Assembly: GCA_963763325.1 (NCBI GenBank)
Contig: CAVXOL010000001.1
Coordinates: 434,001 to 498,000 of the forward strand
Origin: JBBECJ01 sp963763325
Lineage (GTDB): Bacteria > Chloroflexota > Chloroflexia > Thermomicrobiales > CFX8
Length of the DNA stretch: 64,000 nucleotides
Direction: 5' to 3'
This document shows, in pieces, positions 54,912 through 62,801 of the stretch (position 1 is the stretch's first letter; each line of letters begins with the position of its first letter). The notes beneath the pieces were generated by a model, which had not been told where the DNA came from, searched no databases, and saw only the letters and a list, made by a program, of their open reading frames with translations. The translations under genes and the position numbers were made by a program.

Positions 54912-56258
54912 ATGTCACGTCGACCATCGGTTGCGGTCGTCATGCTGGTGATCGTTGCGCTCGTAGGCGCGCTCGGCGTCTTCAACGCATCGGCCGCACC
55001 ACCAGTCGGGACCGACGCCAGTGAGGTATCGCACTGGAACCACGTCGCGTTGACGACACTCGTCGCGATCCCGGGACCGAACGGCGGTGCTCCACCTGCC
55101 TTCCAGATCAACATGGGCATGGTACAGGGGGCCGTGTACGACGCGGTCAACGCGATCGGGCCGAAACAGCATCAGCCATATCTGCTCAACAAGCGTACGG
55201 GTGCGAAGGCGTCGATCGACGCTGCCGTCGCCACGGCGGCGTATGATGTGCTCTTCGCGCTCGTCTCGACCGCACCCGAGATCGCTCCGTTCCCGGGTCG
55301 TGCGGGACTCCTGAATACACTCGCCACGGAGTATGCAGCATCGCTCAACGCGATCGACAATAACGCCTTCAAACGGCAAGGTATCGCGATCGGGCACGCA
55401 GCGGCAGAGGCTATGCTCGACGCGCGAGCGGGCGACGGACGGTTCGGGCCGTCTGCGTGGGTGTCGAACCCCGCGCCCGGACACTGGCAGCCGCTCCTCA
55501 ATGCGGCCGGACAGCCGCTGCTCGACCCGACCCCGTGGGCGGGCAACGTGCGACCGTTTCTCATCGAAGGCTCGTCGCAGTTCCGCAGCGCGCCACCGCC
55601 CGCGCTCGACAGCGCGCAGTGGGCGGCTGAGTTCAACGAGGTCAAGGCCCTCGGCAGGGCTACGGGTTCGACCCGGACTGACGAGCAGACGTACATTGCC
55701 AGGTGGTGGCAGAGCGCACCGATTCTGAGTTGGAACGAAGTCGCCCGACAGCTCATCGCACGGACCGACCTCGACGCCGCCGACGCCGCGAGACTCCTCG
55801 CGCTCCAGAACCTGAGTGGGGCGGACGCGGCCATCAACTGCTGGAACGACAAGTACCACTTCGACTTCTGGCGGCCGTGGAACGCGATTCCACGCGCGTC
55901 GGAGGATGGGAACCCCGCCACGGATCCTGACGCAGCCTGGACGTCGCTTCTCACCGCGCCGTATCCCGAGTGGACCTCGGGACACAACTGCCTCGACGCG
56001 GCACACGTCACCGTGCTGCGCATGTTCTTCGGTGACGACCCAGTCGGGGGGCCATTCCAGATCACGAGCACGTTTGTGAATCCTGGAGGGCCGGCTGTGC
56101 GCACGTTCGACACCTTCTCGCAGCCACTCGCCGAGCTCATCGAGGCACGCATCTGGGCTGGCCTCCACTACCGCAGCGGGGACGTCGAAGGCCAGCGGCT
56201 CGGGCGGAACGTGGCCAACTACGCGGCCGCGAACTACTTCCAGCCAGTCGGCAACTGA
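54912..56258 (+). CDS. Secreted vanadium-dependent haloperoxidase-like (PAP2) protein
   Basis: A 448-residue protein with a signal peptide (MSRRPSVAVVMLVIVALVGALGVFNASA) from ATG 54912 (GAAGGGAGAG upstream). The vanadate-binding sites of this family are seen: Lys/Arg in DKYHFDFWRPWNAI (about residue 315), the PEWTSGHNCLDAAH motif (Ser-Gly-His) and GLHYRSGDVEGQRLG (Arg and acid-base His). It should use vanadate and hydrogen peroxide to oxidise halides outside the cell, or be an exported acid phosphatase; without the exact residues the two cannot be told apart. A 10-bp hairpin follows. The protein is intact and alone. Confidence 0.88.
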   Translation: MSRRPSVAVVMLVIVALVGALGVFNASAAPPVGTDASEVSHWNHVALTTLVAIPGPNGGAPPAFQINMGMVQGAVYDAVNAIGPKQHQPYLLNKRTGAKASIDAAVATAAYDVLFALVSTAPEIAPFPGRAGLLNTLATEYAASLNAIDNNAFKRQGIAIGHAAAEAMLDARAGDGRFGPSAWVSNPAPGHWQPLLNAAGQPLLDPTPWAGNVRPFLIEGSSQFRSAPPPALDSAQWAAEFNEVKALGRATGSTRTDEQTYIARWWQSAPILSWNEVARQLIARTDLDAADAARLLALQNLSGADAAINCWNDKYHFDFWRPWNAIPRASEDGNPATDPDAAWTSLLTAPYPEWTSGHNCLDAAHVTVLRMFFGDDPVGGPFQITSTFVNPGGPAVRTFDTFSQPLAELIEARIWAGLHYRSGDVEGQRLGRNVANYAAANYFQPVGN

Positions 56259-56287
56259 CCGCTCGCACGGCGGCCCAGGCGTCATGC

Positions 56288-56312
56288 GCAGGCCCGCTCC
56301 AGGCGGGCCTGC
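56288..56312 (+). terminator. Terminator after the haloperoxidase gene
   Basis: A 10-bp perfect stem (GCAGGCCCGC / GCGGGCCTGC) with a 5-base loop, 29 bp after the stop. No T-run follows. Confidence 0.7.
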
Positions 56313-56545
56313 TGGACGCCTCGGCGGCTCTCACGGGGCGATTCAGGCCATTGGTTTCACGAGTGCGTTACGTCTTGACAAGATTGGCGCAAGATCTTTT
56401 AGGAGCCTTCACATCTCAAACCGACGAATCTTGATGGAAGTTGACCGTTCGACCTCTTGGGCACGTCGCCCGGCGAGACCGGCTTTTGCAAGACGCTGGT
56501 CCCAGCCTGCTGAAAGAAATGCTCATCCTGAGATAGTGCTCACGC

Positions 56546-56917
56546 TCAGTGACGGAAGTCCATGCGCAGGAGTTCGGACTTGTCCGAGGTGCCTGGTGGA
56601 GTCTTGGGTGTAGGGTCCAGCAGTGACCAGATGTCCCGCTTCTGCACCAGCCGAGGGGACACCAACTCGAACTTCTTGTCGCTAATCGAGAGACGTGCCT
56701 CGCCATTGGCCAACACGTTCTTGACCCAGTCAGTGCGTGGCCCGTACATCGGGATGAACACGTATCCATCAGGGAAAGGATGCGCGTCCAGGGGTGTCCG
56801 GTAGGTCCTGCCTGACACGCGGCCATCGTGGATCAATACCGGCTGGACTCCCCGGCGCATCGTCAATGGATTGAAGACTCGTTTGTTCACGTGGGCCAGC
56901 CAGCGTGGCAGTGGCAT
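56546..56917 (-). CDS. Nitroreductase-family deazaflavin (F420)-dependent oxidoreductase
   Basis: A 123-residue split-barrel protein of the Ddn/DUF385 family that uses the deazaflavin F420. The N-terminus is MPLPRWLAHVNKRVFNPLTM. The F420-binding part has GRVSGRTYRTPLDAHPFPDGYVFI and PMYGPRTDWVKNVLANGEARL, with the RTPL(x)DW pattern typical of the family; then KKFELVSPRLV. It would reduce small molecules. GGAGGGAGGAA lies before ATG 56917. Presence of a second F420-type enzyme at 61802 suggests that the host makes F420. Confidence 0.85.
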   Translation of the reverse strand: MPLPRWLAHVNKRVFNPLTMRRGVQPVLIHDGRVSGRTYRTPLDAHPFPDGYVFIPMYGPRTDWVKNVLANGEARLSISDKKFELVSPRLVQKRDIWSLLDPTPKTPPGTSDKSELLRMDFRH

Positions 56918-57432
56918 CAGGGGTTCCTCCCTCCGCGGCGCAGTCGTGCGTTCGTTCGGCAGATGCCATAGATTCCATCACACACGCTAGCGTGCAGACC
57001 GGACCGACGACCAGGCCGGCCGCGTCACCCGGTGAAGAGATGGTCAGCGACCCTTTCTGCTGGCAGGCTCGCGCGGCGATGGGTCATTCGCCAGAGTGGC
57101 CGTGCGGCGACCGGCATCGCCCGTCGCGAGATGCTGTCTCGATCCTCGTGCCGGCAGCATAACAGGGGACGCGGCGTACGCAAGACCGTGCTGTCCGTGT
57201 GGCGACACCCACTCCGATTGTCGCCTACTCATCGTGGCCGAGCCGATGACCAGACTCGTCGAGCACCGGGCGTTCTGGGGTCGGATGCAGACGACCACTG
57301 CTCGCGGGTCATCGGAACCTCTGGAGACCGGGCCGAATGCGTGCCATACTGTCCATCCGCGTCGCCCCGTGCACGTCGAGTTGTCTACGTCGCCCGGGGT
57401 GTGACGCTGAGCAGTCAATTGGAGGTAGACCG
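56918..57432. other. Intergenic region, no gene seen
   Basis: About 515 bp with no convincing protein frame on either strand. It should contain promoters for the divergent F420-type gene and the aminotransferase gene. No repeat or hairpin stands out. Confidence 0.4.
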
Positions 57433-58685
57433 ATGAGTACGGTACCTTCTCTCCCCTCGGACACCGACGAGCTTCGTGCGACAGCCGAGTCGATCTTCCC
57501 TGGTCGGAGTAGCGGTTCGTACGCCGTCCCACCGTGGATGCAGGATGTCGTCGTCGCCTCCGGCCAGGGCAGCCGCTTCTACACGACGACCGGCGATGGC
57601 TATCTGGATTACATCCTCGGCTCAGGGCCGTTGATCCTCGGCCATGCGCACCCACAGGTGGTCGCGGCCGTCCAGGAGCAGGCCGGTCGGGGATCGACTT
57701 TCTACGCACTCAACGAGCCGATCATCCGCCTTGGGCAGATGATCGTTGAAGCGGTTCCGTGCGCCGAGCAGGTGATGTTCGCCAGCTCGGGCGCCGAGGC
57801 GACCTACCTGGCGCTGCGCCTCGCGCGTGCCGCAACCGGCCGGGATCTGATTCTGCGGTTCGCCGGCAGCTATCACGGCCACCACGACTACGTCAGCACT
57901 CAGTCAGCCGGTGTACCGGAGGCGGTCAGGGAGTCGGTGCTGACCGCGACCTTCAACGACCTGGCCTCGGTCGAGGAGCAGTTGGCGGCCCACCCCGGTC
58001 AGGTTGCGGCCGTCATCGTTGAGCCGCTGCACCGGGTTGTCCGGCCGGAGCCCGGCTTTCTCGACGACCTCGCCCGCGTGACCCGAGCGGCTGGAGCACT
58101 GCTGATCTTCGATGAGGTGGTCACCGGCTTCCGGTTGGGCTGGGGTGGTGGTCAGGAACGGTACGGCGTGACGCCTGACCTCGCGACCTACGGCAAGATC
58201 ATCGGCGGGGGCTATCCGCTGTCGGCCATCTGCGGCCGGCGCGAGATCATGGAACAGGCCAGCCCACGGCGCGGTGGCCAGCCCGGCTACGTCTTCATCA
58301 GCGGGACGCTCAGCGGCAACCCGATCGGCGCGACAGCCGGACTCGCGACGTTGACCGAACTGCGCCAGCCAGGCGTCTATCGAGCGGCTGGAACAGGTTG
58401 GCGAGCGGTTGCGGCGCGGCTTCAACGACGTGGCCGAAGAGTTCGATCTGCCACTGGAGATGCGCGGTGAGGGCGCGGTCAGCGGCGTCGTTGCAACCGA
58501 CGAGGGGCAGGGGAACGCGTCAGCGCTCCTCCCAACGCTCGGGAGCGCGTTGTTCGAGGCAGGGGATCGCCAGTAACCTGGGCAAGGTCTACGTCTCGCT
58601 CGCGCATAGCGATGCCGACATCGACGAGACGATCCGTGCCTACAGCGTGGCGTTGTCGCAGGTGCGACGGGACATGCCGCGATAA
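57433..58685 (+). CDS. Class III aminotransferase, glutamate-1-semialdehyde aminomutase-like, frameshifted
   Basis: About 417 residues. Start ATG 57433 has TGGAGGT six bases upstream. The PLP fold is clear: GYLDYILGSGPLILGHAHPQV, FASSGAEATYLALRLARAATG, IVEPLHRVVRPEPGFLDDL, LLIFDEVVTGFR and the PLP-Lys region LATYGKIIGGGYPLSAICG. After 58380 and again near 58565 the frame shifts; the restored C-terminus reads VSGVVATDEGQGNASALL and then IASNLGKVYVSLAHSDADID. Similarity is to HemL-type enzymes, but many Thermomicrobia carry several such genes for other amines. The neighbouring genes do not point to tetrapyrrole synthesis. Confidence 0.85.
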
Positions 58686-58720
58686 GCAGATCTGACGAAG
58701 GACGCTTGGGGAGGTCAACG

Positions 58721-59374
58721 ATGGTGGAGACAGATCCGGCACGGCTTTCGATGCCGCTCGGTGAGGCGATCTACACGCAGCGGTCGATCCGCCGGCTACG
58801 GCCGGACCCGATCCCGATCGAGGACATCCACACGATTATGGAAGCGGCGATCAAGGCGCCGAGCGGTGGCAACGCCCAGCCCGCCCGCTACCTCGTCCTC
58901 ACTGACCGGGACGTGATTCGCCAGTTCGGCGCGCTCTACCGGGAGGCATGGTGGGCCAAGCGGCGCGACGAGGGCCGGCCGTGGACGCGGCGGGAGGATA
59001 TCCCGGCCGAGGAGCGCGTCCCGCGCGGGGCCGCCAAGTTGGCGGACGAGATGGCCGACGCGCCATGCATCGTACTGGCGCTGACGGTGGGAAAGGGCCA
59101 GGCCAGTTCCGTGCTGCCGGGCGTCCAGAACCTGATGCTGGCCGCCCGAGCGCTGGGCATCGGCTCGGTCCCGACGACGCTCCATCCCCAGGTGATGGAC
59201 CGGGTCTACGATCTGTTGGGCATCCCGGCATCGGCCGAATTCCACCTGTGTATTCCGCTCGGCTACCCGCGCGGGCGCTTCGGCCCGACGCAGCGCCGCC
59301 CGACCGCCGAAACGACGTACCTCAATCACTGGGGTGGAACGGTTCCCTGGGCCGGTGATCCCTCCCCGATCTGA
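58721..59374 (+). CDS. Nitroreductase-family oxidoreductase
   Basis: A 217-residue FMN-dependent nitroreductase-fold protein. GGGGAGG lies before ATG 58721. The FMN-binding parts are YTQRSIRRLRPDPIPIEDI (RSxR motif), APSGGNAQPARYLVLTD and SVLPGVQNLMLAARALGIGSV, with a C-terminal LCIPLGYPRGRFGPTQRRP typical for the family. It is homodimeric and reduces nitro compounds, enones or dehydro-compounds with NAD(P)H. It starts 35 bp after the aminotransferase gene in the same direction, so the two may be co-transcribed. Confidence 0.9.
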   Translation: MVETDPARLSMPLGEAIYTQRSIRRLRPDPIPIEDIHTIMEAAIKAPSGGNAQPARYLVLTDRDVIRQFGALYREAWWAKRRDEGRPWTRREDIPAEERVPRGAAKLADEMADAPCIVLALTVGKGQASSVLPGVQNLMLAARALGIGSVPTTLHPQVMDRVYDLLGIPASAEFHLCIPLGYPRGRFGPTQRRPTAETTYLNHWGGTVPWAGDPSPI

Positions 59375-59390
59375 CCACGTTCATCGTCAA

Positions 59391-59406
59391 ACCGTTTCAG
59401 AACGGT
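59391..59406 (+). terminator. Small hairpin between convergent genes
   Basis: Perfect 6-bp stem (ACCGTT/AACGGT) with the loop TCAG, flanked by TTCA/TGAA, in the 54-bp gap between the nitroreductase and sigma genes, which converge. Confidence 0.5.
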
Positions 59407-59428
59407 GAATGTCAGTCGCCCGCACGCC

Positions 59429-60584
59429 TCAACTGCTCAGCTTACGCAGTTGCGCGTTGAGACGCGCGGCCTGTCGCGTGAGGTGGTCGCGTTCGGGGAG
59501 GCTGGTGGCCGATCGGGCCGCTTCGGCGTAGAGCCGTGCTGCGGTCACTGGGTCGACGTCACGCTCGTGCAGGTAGGCCGCGACGGCGGTGTAGCGGGGC
59601 AGGGACGGGGTCGAGTTCCGCCAGGGCGGCCAGCCCGGCCTGCGCTCCGTCGGCCTCGCCGACTGCGACGGCCCGGTTGAGGCGGGCCACCGGGCTGTCG
59701 GTGAGGCGCACCAGTTCGTCGTACCACTCGACGATCTGCACCCAGTCGGTCTCTGCGGCCGATGGAGCGTCGGCGTGGAGCGCAGCGATCGCGGCCTGGG
59801 CCTGGAACTCGCCCAGGCGGTCACTGGCCAGGGCTGCCTGGAGCACGTCGACGCCTTCAACAATCAGGCGAGTGTCCCAGAGGTTGCGGTCCTGCTCGGC
59901 AAGCGGTACGAGCCTGCCGTCGGGGCCGGTCCGTGCCGGTCGCCGTGCGTGGTGAAGCAGCATCAGCGCGAGCAGGCCCGCGACCTCCTCATGGTCGATC
60001 TGGGCTGCCAGTTGGCGAGTGAGGCGGATCGCCTCGGCGGCGAGGTCGACGTCGCCTGAGTACCCCTCGTTGAAGACCAGGTAGAGCACGCGCAGGACCG
60101 TCGCGACGTCACCGGGCTGGTTGAAGCGAACGCCAGAGACGGTCCGCTTGGCCCGGCTGATCCGCTGAGCCATCGTCGCCTCCGGCACGAGGTAGGCCTG
60201 CGCGATCTGCCGCGTGGTCAGGCCGCCGACTGCGCGCAGCGTGAGGGCGACGGCTGAGGCCGGTGTCAGGGACGGGTGCGCGCACAGGAAGTACAGCTGG
60301 AGTGTATCGTCCGCCATTTCGCCCAGATCGGGCAGCGGCTCGCTCTCAACGAGTACCTCGCGGTTCCGTCGGGAGGTATCGGCGCGGGCGGCGTCGAGGA
60401 ACTTCCGCCAGGCCACCGTCACCAGCCAGCCCTTCGGGTCACGAGGCGGGTCGTCCGGCCAGACACGCATAGCCTCGACCAGGGCGTCCTGGACGGCATC
60501 CTCGGCCGCCGCGAAGTTCGCTCCGCGACGGACGAGGATGCTGATCACGCTTGGGGTGAGGGATCGAAGCAGGTCCTCATCCAC
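59429..60584 (-). CDS. ECF42-group sigma factor with C-terminal extension, frameshifted
   Basis: About 385 residues. Sigma region 2 is in the first third (AEDAVQDALVEAMRVW, PKGWLVTVAWRKFLDAAR) and region 4 in GLTTRQIAQAYLVPEATMAQRISRAK. A long helical extension with TPR-like repeats fills the rest, as in the ECF42 group: AIRLTRQLAAQ, LLALMLLHHARRPART and the DTRLIVEGV stretch. One indel near 59610 moves the last 55 residues to another frame. GTG 60584 has GGAG eight bases upstream and lies 6 bp after the YCII gene, with which it forms an operon. A matching promoter lies upstream of the pair. Confidence 0.88.
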
Positions 60585-60590
60585 CGTGCG

Positions 60591-60998
60591 TCACTCCGTG
60601 ATGGTCGGGGACACCCCGTAGAATGGGCGTAGCTCAAGCCACTCGTGGATCGGCTTCCCGCCGGCGCCTGGAGCCGCCGACAACTCGCCGGCCAGCTCGA
60701 GCGCCCGCTCGTAGGTCTCGACGTCGATCACCATCCAGCCGGCGATCAGGTCCTTGGTCTCCGCGAACGGCCCGTCGGTGACCGGCGGCCGCCCCTCGCC
60801 GTCGTAGCGAACCCACGTGCCCTCCGGGGAGAGCGCGTGACCTTCGACGTACTCACCAGTGCCTTCGAGCCGGGAGGCAAAGTCGTTCATGTACTGGATA
60901 TGGGCCGAAACCTCGTCCGGCGCCCACTGGTCCATCGGCACATCGTTGACCGGTGCCGGCGCGCCCCGGTAGTGCTTGAGCAGCAGGTACTTCGCCAT
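60591..60998 (-). CDS. YCII/DGPF-domain protein, partner of the ECF42 sigma factor
   Basis: A 135-residue YCII-related protein. It opens MAKYLLLKHYRGAPAPVNDV, contains the DGPF motif in PPVTDGPFAETKDLIAGW, and ends KPIHEWLELRPFYGV. DGPF proteins are encoded next to ECF42 sigma factors and are their usual regulon members, although no enzyme activity has been shown for most; a role as signal-sensing partner is discussed. ATG 60998 has GGAG upstream; the gene is 6 bp before the sigma gene. The promoter TGTCGA-N17-CGTC lies 61 bp upstream. Confidence 0.88.
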   Translation of the reverse strand: MAKYLLLKHYRGAPAPVNDVPMDQWAPDEVSAHIQYMNDFASRLEGTGEYVEGHALSPEGTWVRYDGEGRPPVTDGPFAETKDLIAGWMVIDVETYERALELAGELSAAPGAGGKPIHEWLELRPFYGVSPTITE

Positions 60999-61059
60999 TG
61001 TGTTCTCCTTCTATACATCTCTGTCCGTTGCGACCCACTCGGGCCGCGTTCATAACAGA

Positions 61060-61086
61060 GACGGAGCCGCCTGCGGATTCTCGACA
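61060..61086 (-). promoter_or_regulatory. ECF42-type promoter of the YCII-sigma operon
   Basis: On the minus strand TGTCGA (61086-61081), 17 bp, then CGTC (61063-61060), 61 bp ahead of the YCII start. From memory the ECF42 consensus is TGTCGA at -35 and CG(A/T)C at -10. The same sequence with the same spacing precedes the VOC gene. Confidence 0.6.
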
Positions 61087-61127
61087 TTCCCCCATGACGT
61101 TGCCTGGCGGATGTCAACAACTCTTTG

Positions 61128-61568
61128 TCAATTGAGCTCCTCGGCCAGCCCGATGATGAACCCCTCGGGGTTGCGGACGAAACAGAGCCGGTAGCTGTCC
61201 CCGTATTGCGCCACCTCGTCGAGGAGTTCGGCGCCGTGAGTGCGCAGGCGGGCAATGACGTCGTCGAGGCCTTCGACAGCGAACATGATGCGACGGATGC
61301 CCAGCGTGTTCGACGGTGCGTGTTGCGGCTCACTACTGATCGCCGACGGCGTGTGGAACTTCGACAGCTCGACCCGCCCGTGACCGTCCGGGGTCCGCAT
61401 CATGACGATGTCGGCACGGACGCCTTCGAGCCCGATGACACGGCCAGCCCAATCCCCCTCAACAGTCGTCTTGCCCTCCAGCTCCATCCCAAGTTCGGCA
61501 AAGAACGCGGTAGCCGCCTCAAGATCCTCGACAACGATAAGGACGTTGTCCATCCGCCGAAGCGTCAT
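61128..61568 (-). CDS. VOC-family (glyoxalase-like) protein
   Basis: A 146-residue protein of two betaalphabetabetabeta modules of the vicinal-oxygen-chelate superfamily. The first is MDNVLIVVEDLEAATAFFAEL and the second is NTLGIRRIMFAVEGLDDVIARLR, ending CFVRNPEGFIIGLAEE. The usual metal ligands (His/Glu) are not all obvious here, so it may be a binding protein and not an enzyme. AAGGAGA lies before ATG 61568, and an ECF42-type promoter 53 bp upstream makes it a second likely target of the adjacent sigma factor. Confidence 0.82.
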   Translation of the reverse strand: MTLRRMDNVLIVVEDLEAATAFFAELGMELEGKTTVEGDWAGRVIGLEGVRADIVMMRTPDGHGRVELSKFHTPSAISSEPQHAPSNTLGIRRIMFAVEGLDDVIARLRTHGAELLDEVAQYGDSYRLCFVRNPEGFIIGLAEELN

Positions 61569-61620
61569 GCTGATTCTCCTTCTCTCACGTGCGGCCCGTC
61601 GTGGCCGCTGACGTCCCTGG

Positions 61621-61647
61621 GACGGAGCCAACGCCGGATTCTCGACA
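61621..61647 (-). promoter_or_regulatory. ECF42-type promoter of the VOC gene
   Basis: On the minus strand TGTCGA (61647-61642), 17 bp, then CGTC (61624-61621), 53 bp ahead of the VOC start. The surrounding 60 bp are closely similar to those of the other promoter (GGATTCTCGACAT on the plus strand). Confidence 0.6.
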
Positions 61648-61801
61648 TCCCGCCGCGACATCTTCTGGCGGGCTTCAACGACTCGCCGTCATCTTCCAGG
61701 TCCGCCCAGCGTACACAATTGCAGGGAATAGCATTCATGCGTCGGGTGTTGTCCGACGATGACGCCGTATCGGAAAACGGTATGAACAGGAGTACCAGAA
61801 C

Positions 61802-62767
61802 GTGACAGCGCCATCTCGGGGCAGCAGTGTACGTAACCGCATCGGCCTGGTTATCGCGGGAGCAGATAGTCGAGCAGTCGTCGACCGCATCGTTGCCGCC
61901 GAAGCTGCCGGTGTCCCGCGAATCTGGATGACACAAGGGGCTGCCACGCCAGACACGATGTCGATCTTCGCCGCGGCTGCGGTTCGCACGGAGTCGATCG
62001 GACTCGGTACCGCGATCGTTCCGACCTACCCACGACACCCGATCACCCTGGCGCAGCAGGCGCTGGCGATCGCCGATCTCGCACCGGGGCGACTCCGCCT
62101 GGGGGTGGGGCCAAGCCACCGCCCGATCATCGAGGGGGTCTACGGGCTGTCACTCGATGCACCGATGGCCCATCTGCGTGAGTATGTGGCGATCCTGCGG
62201 GATCTGTTACATGACGGCGCGTCGGAACGCCAGGGCGAGTTCTACCGGGTGCGCGCTACCTTACCCCGCCCCTCAGGCGTCCCCATTCTGATCTCGGCCC
62301 TCCGCGCTGGCGCCTTCCGGCTTGCTGGGGAGGTCAGCGACGGCGCGCTGTCATGGCTCTGCCCGCCCACCTACCTGCTTGGCACTGCGCTGCCGGCGTT
62401 GCGAGCCGGTGCCGAAGCCGCCGGTAGGGTTGCTCCGCCGTTGGTCGCACACATCCCGGTCGCGCTGAGTTCCGATCGCGCGGCGGTGGCTGCTGCGGCG
62501 CGGACGATGCTCGGCGGCTACGCACGGCTGCCGTTCTACGCCGGGATGTTCGCTGACGCCGGGTTCCCGCCCGGTTCTGGCGGCACGGTGTCGGATGCCC
62601 TGATCGATGGGTTGGTCGTGTCCGGCGATGAGGCGGCGATCACGGACCGACTGCGTGAATTGCTGGCCCAGGGCCTGGACGAACTCCTGATCATGCCGGT
62701 GCCGATCGTGGACGAAGCCGATGAGCGGGAGCGAGCCGCGCGGCTGGTCGGGCGACTCGCTGGGTGA
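61802..62767 (+). CDS. LLM-class (luciferase-like) F420/FMN-dependent oxidoreductase
   Basis: A 321-residue TIM-barrel protein of the bacterial luciferase / F420-dependent superfamily. Order: GVPRIWMTQGAATPDTMSIF, IGLGTAIVPTYPRHPITLAQQ, APGRLRLGVGPSHRPIIEGVYGL (a segment characteristic of F420-type members), ATLPRPSGVPILISALR and, near the end, GLDELLIMPVPIVDE. It would oxidise or reduce a small alcohol or aldehyde, substrate unknown. GTG 61802 has GGAG nine bases upstream. The LanC-like gene follows 34 bp downstream and may be co-transcribed. Confidence 0.9.
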   Translation: MTAPSRGSSVRNRIGLVIAGADSRAVVDRIVAAEAAGVPRIWMTQGAATPDTMSIFAAAAVRTESIGLGTAIVPTYPRHPITLAQQALAIADLAPGRLRLGVGPSHRPIIEGVYGLSLDAPMAHLREYVAILRDLLHDGASERQGEFYRVRATLPRPSGVPILISALRAGAFRLAGEVSDGALSWLCPPTYLLGTALPALRAGAEAAGRVAPPLVAHIPVALSSDRAAVAAAARTMLGGYARLPFYAGMFADAGFPPGSGGTVSDALIDGLVVSGDEAAITDRLRELLAQGLDELLIMPVPIVDEADERERAARLVGRLAG

Positions 62768-62801
62768 CGTGTCACGTTCGGGTTAAGGAGGGAATGCAAC
62801 A

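Noticed and set aside
54915..56285. 456-residue minus-strand frame opposite the haloperoxidase
   Set aside because: Arg/Val-rich mirror of the haloperoxidase gene, no family motif.
57044..57709. 221-residue minus-strand frame before the aminotransferase
   Set aside because: Arg/Pro-rich, runs into the antisense of the aminotransferase start, no motif or ribosome site.
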